This document shows, one piece after another, positions 60,388 through 64,000 of a stretch of 64,000 nucleotides of DNA. Within the stretch, counting starts at the first letter, position 1. Every line of letters begins with the position of its first letter. Under the pieces are notes generated by a model. The model saw only the letters and a program-made list of their open reading frames with translations. It had not been told where the DNA came from and made no database searches. Origin of the DNA: Paenibacillus_D tarimensis_A (GTDB lineage: Bacteria > Bacillota > Bacilli > Paenibacillales > Paenibacillaceae); the NCBI GenBank assembly GCA_041281825.1, contig CP166298.1, positions 3,348,001-3,412,000 on the forward strand, in the 5' to 3' direction. The position numbers and the translations under genes were made by a program.

Positions 60388-60443
60388 AAAGCTCCTTTCT
60401 TGAGCAAAACTTGGGATTAGTTTGCTTTATGGAAAGGAGCTTT
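60388..60443 (-). promoter_or_regulatory. Hairpin enclosing the ypeB ribosome binding site
   Basis: On the minus strand AAAGCTCCTTTC (60432-60443) and GAAAGGAGCTTT (60388-60399) form a perfect 12-bp inverted repeat. The 3' arm contains the AAGGAG of ypeB, ten bases before its ATG. An inner pair AGCAAACT/AGTTTTGCT extends the stem with one bulge. Only four T follow, so it looks more like a translational switch than a terminator, though it could also end the upstream transcript. Confidence 0.6.
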
Positions 60444-60463
60444 ATGCATAGACGATGTACTGT

Positions 60464-60625
60464 TTAAGTGAACTGTTCTTCAATATCGAAATTGTCCGTA
60501 TTGCTGCACAAGCATTGTTTAAAGCCCGTATCGATTCTCCCCTTCTCCCGTTTACCGCGGAGAATGAACTTTTCGCCGCATTGATTGCAGCGGATCGTGA
60601 CTTTTATTCTTGGCAGTTCCACCAT
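60464..60625 (-). CDS. Small CxxC zinc-ribbon-like protein (53 residues)
   Basis: The protein MVELPRIKVTIRCNQCGEKF continues with a second cysteine pair (KQCLCSNTDNF), giving two Cys pairs about 24 residues apart, the look of a zinc ribbon. The ribosome site is weak (GCCGGA). It lies between prsW and ypeB, where sleB sits in B. subtilis. Function unknown. Confidence 0.55.
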   Translation of the reverse strand: MVELPRIKVTIRCNQCGEKFILRGKREKGRIDTGFKQCLCSNTDNFDIEEQFT

Positions 60626-60727
60626 TCCGGCGCCCGACCTCCCATTCGTTATTCCTGACCTCCGGCACGAATCCGGCATCCTGTTCTCTATTGAACTTCC
60701 TCTATATGTGCATTATGGACGGAAGCA

Positions 60728-61423
60728 TTACAATTTAACCTCATCCTCACGCTGTATAAGGCGGAACGGGGAACTTGCGTTGGCCCGGTTTATTTTGCGC
60801 AGCCCTTTGACCCATAAATAAACCATAAAAGGAACGATCATCCACATCCAAGTGGTCTTGAACGTCGTCATGATCAAGTCGTACAGTCCGTGCCACATTA
60901 AAGGAAGCACCAGCGACATAGCGATCATCGAGCGCGTCTGCACGCCCGAGGCAAATTTTGCTTTACCTAAATAATACCCCATTATGACACCGAATAACGC
61001 ATGCCCCGATACGGGAAGAAGCGCCCGCATCAGTAGTGTCCCGAAGGAAGAAGGCTGCAACACGGCGTACAATACATTCTCAAGCGTGGCGAATCCGAGC
61101 GAGATTGCGGCGGCATAGACGATACCGTCGTACGGCTCATCGAATTCCGTGTGATTATATATAATATGGTAAAGGACGAACCATTTCAGTCCTTCTTCAA
61201 CCCCGGCAGAGATAATAAATGAAAATAAAAACGGCGATTCACCAAGCCATAACATTAACCCGCGTTGTATAATCATAATTGGAAAGGCGACAAGCGCCCC
61301 GAGCAAAAACAATTTGACGACCATGTGAATCGGCTCCGAATGGTACTTATCTTTTAAGTACAGATAAGTTAACAATGAAACTCCCGGAGCTATAGCCGCT
61401 GTTAATACGGACAAAAATATCAC
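60728..61423 (-). CDS. prsW: PrsW-type intramembrane protease
   Basis: The 231-residue membrane protein has seven to eight hydrophobic segments. Conserved PrsW features are AGVEEGLKWFVLY (Glu-Glu motif near residue 72), YDGIVYAAAISLGFATLENV and the histidine segment HALFGVIMGYYLG. In B. subtilis PrsW makes the first cut in the anti-sigma factor RsiW; a similar substrate here could be the anti-sigma at 22534, but that is speculation. The GTG start follows a GGGGGTGA site. Confidence 0.93.
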   Translation of the reverse strand: MIFLSVLTAAIAPGVSLLTYLYLKDKYHSEPIHMVVKLFLLGALVAFPIMIIQRGLMLWLGESPFLFSFIISAGVEEGLKWFVLYHIIYNHTEFDEPYDGIVYAAAISLGFATLENVLYAVLQPSSFGTLLMRALLPVSGHALFGVIMGYYLGKAKFASGVQTRSMIAMSLVLPLMWHGLYDLIMTTFKTTWMWMIVPFMVYLWVKGLRKINRANASSPFRLIQREDEVKL

Positions 61424-61469
61424 CGTTCGTCCGTCACCCCCAATCCCTGGTCAAGAGGATAGTTACTTA

Positions 61470-62720
61470 TTACACCCATCCGCGATATCGTGACGCCTCA
61501 GCTATTTTGCGGACGCCCGCCATATACGCGGCAAGGCGCATATCGACGCCGCGGCTCCGGTGTATTTCGAGCACTTGATTGAATCCGCGCACCATCATAT
61601 CCCGAAGCTTCTGGTCGATCTCCGCTTCCGACCAATAATACCCCTGATTATTTTGCACCCATTCAAAATACGAAACGATAACCCCGCCTGCACTTGCTAG
61701 AACATCGGGCACGAGCAAGATGCCGCGGTCAGATACGATGCGGGTCGCTTCAAGCGTGGTCGGGCCGTTCGCGGCTTCAACAATAATTGCGGCCTTCACC
61801 CTCGGCGCATTCTCCGCTGTAATCTGATTCTCTAACGCCGCAGGTACAAGCACATCGCATTCCTGCTCCAGCAGTTCCTGATTTGATATCGTATTTTTAA
61901 ATAAATTCGTAACCGTTCCGAAGGAATCCCGGCGATCCAGCAAATATTCAATATCAAGCCCTTCTTCATTATACAACGCGCCGTGCACATCGGAAATACC
62001 GATTACCTTTGCTCCAGCTTCATTCATAAATTTGGCAAGATAGCTCCCTGCGTTGCCGAATCCTTGAATAACGATTCGCGCATCGTGAAGCGGAATCCCT
62101 TTAACCTTAAGCGCTTCATGAATCATAATCGTAACGCCTCGGGCGGTCGCCGTCTCCCGGCCGTGGGAGCCGCCAAGCACGAGCGGCTTTCCCGTAATGA
62201 AGCCGGGAGAGTCGAATTCTCTGATCCGGCTGTATTCATCCATCATCCACGCCATAATTTGCGAATTCGTCATCACATCGGGCGCAGGTATATCTTTGGT
62301 CGGGCCGACAATTTGGCTTACCGCTCTGACATAACCACGGCTGAGACGCTCCAATTCGCGGAACGACATTTTCCGGGGATCGCATACGACGCCGCCTTTG
62401 CCGCCGCCGTATGGCAAATCGGCAATTCCGCATTTCAAGCTCATCCAAATGGATAGCGCCTTGACTTCATCCGCAGTTACGTCCGGATGAAACCGGACGC
62501 CGCCCTTGGTCGGACCTACGGCATCGTTATGCTGTGACCGGTAGCCTGTAAACACTTGCACCCGGCCGTCATCCAACCGAACCGGAATGCGTACGGTAAG
62601 CAGTCTTTGCGGTTCCCTCAGCAATTCGACCATTTCGTCGCCGTAACCGAGCTTGCGCAGCGCCTGTTCAATTACGATTTGCGTCGACATAAGCACATTG
62701 TTCTGTTCATTCATTCCCAA
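61470..62720 (-). CDS. gudB: NAD-dependent glutamate dehydrogenase
   Basis: The 416-residue enzyme deaminates glutamate to 2-oxoglutarate. Substrate site KGGVRFHP and KCGIADLPYGGGKGGVVCDP (catalytic Lys), DIPAPDVMTNSQIM, and nucleotide-binding VIQGFGNAGSYLAKF are all present. It follows prsW and precedes the mecA-like gene in genome order, as in B. subtilis. The start is a TTG or, six bases later, an ATG; GGTGG lies before both. Confidence 0.95.
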   Translation of the reverse strand: MGMNEQNNVLMSTQIVIEQALRKLGYGDEMVELLREPQRLLTVRIPVRLDDGRVQVFTGYRSQHNDAVGPTKGGVRFHPDVTADEVKALSIWMSLKCGIADLPYGGGKGGVVCDPRKMSFRELERLSRGYVRAVSQIVGPTKDIPAPDVMTNSQIMAWMMDEYSRIREFDSPGFITGKPLVLGGSHGRETATARGVTIMIHEALKVKGIPLHDARIVIQGFGNAGSYLAKFMNEAGAKVIGISDVHGALYNEEGLDIEYLLDRRDSFGTVTNLFKNTISNQELLEQECDVLVPAALENQITAENAPRVKAAIIVEAANGPTTLEATRIVSDRGILLVPDVLASAGGVIVSYFEWVQNNQGYYWSEAEIDQKLRDMMVRGFNQVLEIHRSRGVDMRLAAYMAGVRKIAEASRYRGWV

Positions 62721-62786
62721 TTAGCACCACCTTCGTCTGATTCTAATATGGGCGGTTCGCAGGATTACTATGCGATTTTCAGGCGC

Positions 62787-62890
62787 AGGCAAGCGTAAAC
62801 GGCTTCGCCGTCCTTTTGGCGGCTAAGCTTCGTTTCGCGGAGAATTTTAAGCAGATATAAGTGTGAAACTTATAAATGCTTAGAATTCAA
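62787..62890 (+). repeat. Repeat R2, copy iii
   Basis: Contains GCAAGCGTAAACGGC, TTCGCCGTCC, TTCGTTTCGCGGAG and the small inverted repeat TATAAG/CTTATA. It matches the copies at 43941 (same order) and 35984 (inverted). It lies between gudB and the mecA-like gene. Confidence 0.65.
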
Positions 62891-62891
62891 G

Positions 62892-62960
62892 CCAAAAACG
62901 GCATCGCCGTCCTGTTTCGGGCGATGCTTCGTTTTGCAGAGAAATATAGACCTGAATAAT
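62892..62960 (+). repeat. Repeat R2, copy iv
   Basis: A second, shorter copy directly after copy iii: AAACGGCATCGCCGTCC, GATGCTTCGTTTTGCAGAG and AAATATAGA. The rest of the 354-base gap (62721-63074) shows no gene. Confidence 0.6.
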
Positions 62961-63022
62961 CGGACGCTTATGAAACGGATCCCTTTGGAATTCCTGCAGT
63001 GCATTATGTTCTTATCTTCAAC

Positions 63023-63062
63023 AAAAAAGCATCTGACAGCAGCCTTCCAGCTGTCGATGCTT
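63023..63062 (-). terminator. Terminator after the mecA-like gene
   Basis: On the minus strand AAGCATCGACAGC pairs with GCTGTCAGATGCTT (one bulge), followed by TTTTG. Confidence 0.75.
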
Positions 63063-63074
63063 CATATCGCGGAG

Positions 63075-63689
63075 CTAGGATTTGAAGTGTGTGCAGATCT
63101 CACGAACGGCGCCGGCAGCGATAACGACTTTCCCGTATTCCTCCAGCACCGCTGAAGTGACCGAAGTCGCCTCGCCATATTCGGCAAGAAGTGCAATGAC
63201 GGCGTGTATTTTGACAGTTTCGGCTCCTGAAGGATCAAAAGCAAGAATCCAATTGTTCTTGTATGCGTATAATCGTCCGTCCTCAGTTAATCCTGCACTC
63301 AACAAATGATGACTGACCGATATGACATCTTCGAAATCGCGAAAAGCATACATGACGACATCGCTGTGTTCCAGCGTCACTTCCATCTCATAGACATCAT
63401 CATCGTGATCATCGTCTCGCTCGGAGGCATCACTGCGCTGCGATTCCGCTTTACCGCGGGTAACGATCACAACCATGCCTTGTGCGGGAAGGGCGAACAC
63501 TTCAACGGCGAGAGGTCCGCTGGCGTCGAATCCAAGCTCGGTATAAGCCTGATCCATCATTTCACTGAACAATTCATGGACTTTTGGAATTTCACGCCAC
63601 ATGTCGTCCTTCTGGATCCCACGTTCCAACAGGTCGTCGAACGTCAGGAAAATTCGTATCTTGTCCTGACTCAATCGCTCGATCTTCAT
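63075..63689 (-). CDS. MecA-family ClpC adaptor (YpbH-like)
   Basis: The 204-residue protein has the MecA pattern: N-terminal MKIERLSQDKIRIFLTFDDL with DDLLERGIQKDDM, an acidic linker (ERDDDHDDDVYEM) and a C-terminal domain (VMYAFRDFEDVISVSHHLL). MecA proteins deliver substrates to ClpCP. Its place next to gudB corresponds to B. subtilis YpbH, a MecA paralogue, but it could be this genome's MecA. The ATG at 63689 follows AAAGGAGG; the frame runs on to 63866 through a terminator. Confidence 0.88.
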   Translation of the reverse strand: MKIERLSQDKIRIFLTFDDLLERGIQKDDMWREIPKVHELFSEMMDQAYTELGFDASGPLAVEVFALPAQGMVVIVTRGKAESQRSDASERDDDHDDDVYEMEVTLEHSDVVMYAFRDFEDVISVSHHLLSAGLTEDGRLYAYKNNWILAFDPSGAETVKIHAVIALLAEYGEATSVTSAVLEEYGKVVIAAGAVREICTHFKS

Positions 63690-63816
63690 GACAGGATCCT
63701 CCTTTGCAGCATCTGTTATAACAGCGTATGAAATATCATATAATATGTGATCAAAATCCTCAATCATCATATGTTCTATGTTATCACTTTTAAGGACGGA
63801 ATGCACTATGACGGGT

Positions 63817-63864
63817 AAAAAAAAGAATCGTTTGATCCGATCCTTGCGATCGGTCATCCGATTC
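63817..63864 (-). terminator. Terminator of the upstream partial gene
   Basis: On the minus strand GAATCG/CGATTC (63859-63864, 63825-63830) and inner CCGATC/GATCGG form a two-part stem followed by TTTTTTTT. It follows the partial gene at 63879. Confidence 0.75.
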
Positions 63865-63878
63865 ATGTTTCCCGGGAA

Positions 63879-64000
63879 TCAATGGGTTTGTGCCGCCTCA
63901 TTGTCGAGCATTATTTTCGCTGCTTCCTGCTTGACTGCCGGATCGCTCTCGATGAATTGTTCAAACCGGGACCATGCTTCCCCGGAACGCTCGGCGGATC
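63879..64000 (-). CDS. C-terminal fragment of an unidentified protein
   Basis: Only the last 39 or so codons are in the window (for example FEQFIESDPAVKQEAAKIML, ending AAQTH). The stop is followed by a clear terminator. The fragment is too short to identify. Confidence 0.5.
   Translation of the reverse strand, partial: SAERSGEAWSRFEQFIESDPAVKQEAAKIMLDNEAAQTH

Overview
This window is a stretch of chromosome from an endospore-forming, low-to-mid GC Firmicute, most likely Paenibacillus or a close Paenibacillaceae relative. The evidence is the gene content and order. Nearly every gene follows the Bacillus subtilis ypbH-gudB ... hbs-mtrB-hepS ... aroC-aroB-aroH-trpEDCFBA-hisC-tyrA ... qcrABC-ypjABCD-dapB-mgsA-bshB1-bshA-cca-birA-panBCD-dinG order, with some replacements. 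Sporulation genes (spoIVA, spoVIF, ypeB, ypjB, a YIEGIA protein) mark a spore former. Menaquinone enzymes of the futalosine type (MqnA with UbiA/UbiX-like partners), in place of the classical men set, fit Paenibacillaceae. All supported genes but one (ypjC) lie on the minus strand, so transcription runs from high to low coordinates.

Region by region, from high to low coordinates: 64000-61470 holds the end of an unknown gene, a MecA/YpbH adaptor and glutamate dehydrogenase. 61423-51849 holds prsW, a small zinc-ribbon protein, ypeB (no sleB beside it), the PilZ protein YpfA, ypfB, cmk, plsC, the S1-like protein YpfD, yphA, a YIEGIA protein with a frameshifted capping subunit, and der. 51836-45541 holds plsY, gpsA, spoVIF, a DUF2768 protein, a ferredoxin-nucleotidyltransferase-ferredoxin cassette, the lipoprotein YphF and spoIVA. 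A repeat-filled gap of about 0.8 kb follows. 44600-36625 holds hbs, tRNA-Pro, mtrB (TRAP), an unknown membrane protein, the menaquinone operon hepS-menG-ubiA-ubiX-mqnA-hepT, ndk and cheR. 35868-24287 is the aromatic supraoperon aroC-aroB-aroH-trpEDCFBA-hisC-tyrA. An ECF sigma/anti-sigma pair and four other genes then sit where B. subtilis has aroE (aroA) and ypiA. 19967-16074 holds an IDEAL-domain protein, ypiF, qcrABC and ypjA. Finally 16030-1 holds ypjB, divergent ypjC, and the long ypjD-TPR-dapB-mgsA-bshB1-bshA-cca-birA-panBCD-TPR-dinG-rex-amidohydrolase run.

Regulation can be read in several places. The trp leader (32872-33170) has a run of GAG/TAG triplets followed by an intrinsic terminator, and the TRAP protein that would bind such a run is encoded about 10.6 kb away (mtrB). 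The panBCD operon has a leader with a terminator buried in a 40-codon ORF that overlaps the panB start. The ypeB ribosome binding site lies inside a perfect 12-bp inverted repeat. Good sigma-A promoters are visible for hbs, qcrABC, aroC and a candidate small RNA near 24170.

The least explained structures are: a dispersed hairpin repeat that abuts the Shine-Dalgarno sequence of three membrane-protein genes (14163, 16749, 43504; a fourth, diverged copy at 36549); a roughly 80-nt orphan transcription unit with a consensus promoter and terminator at 24089-24201; and several other short dispersed or palindromic repeats. No CRISPR array, intact insertion sequence, prophage or rRNA gene was seen.
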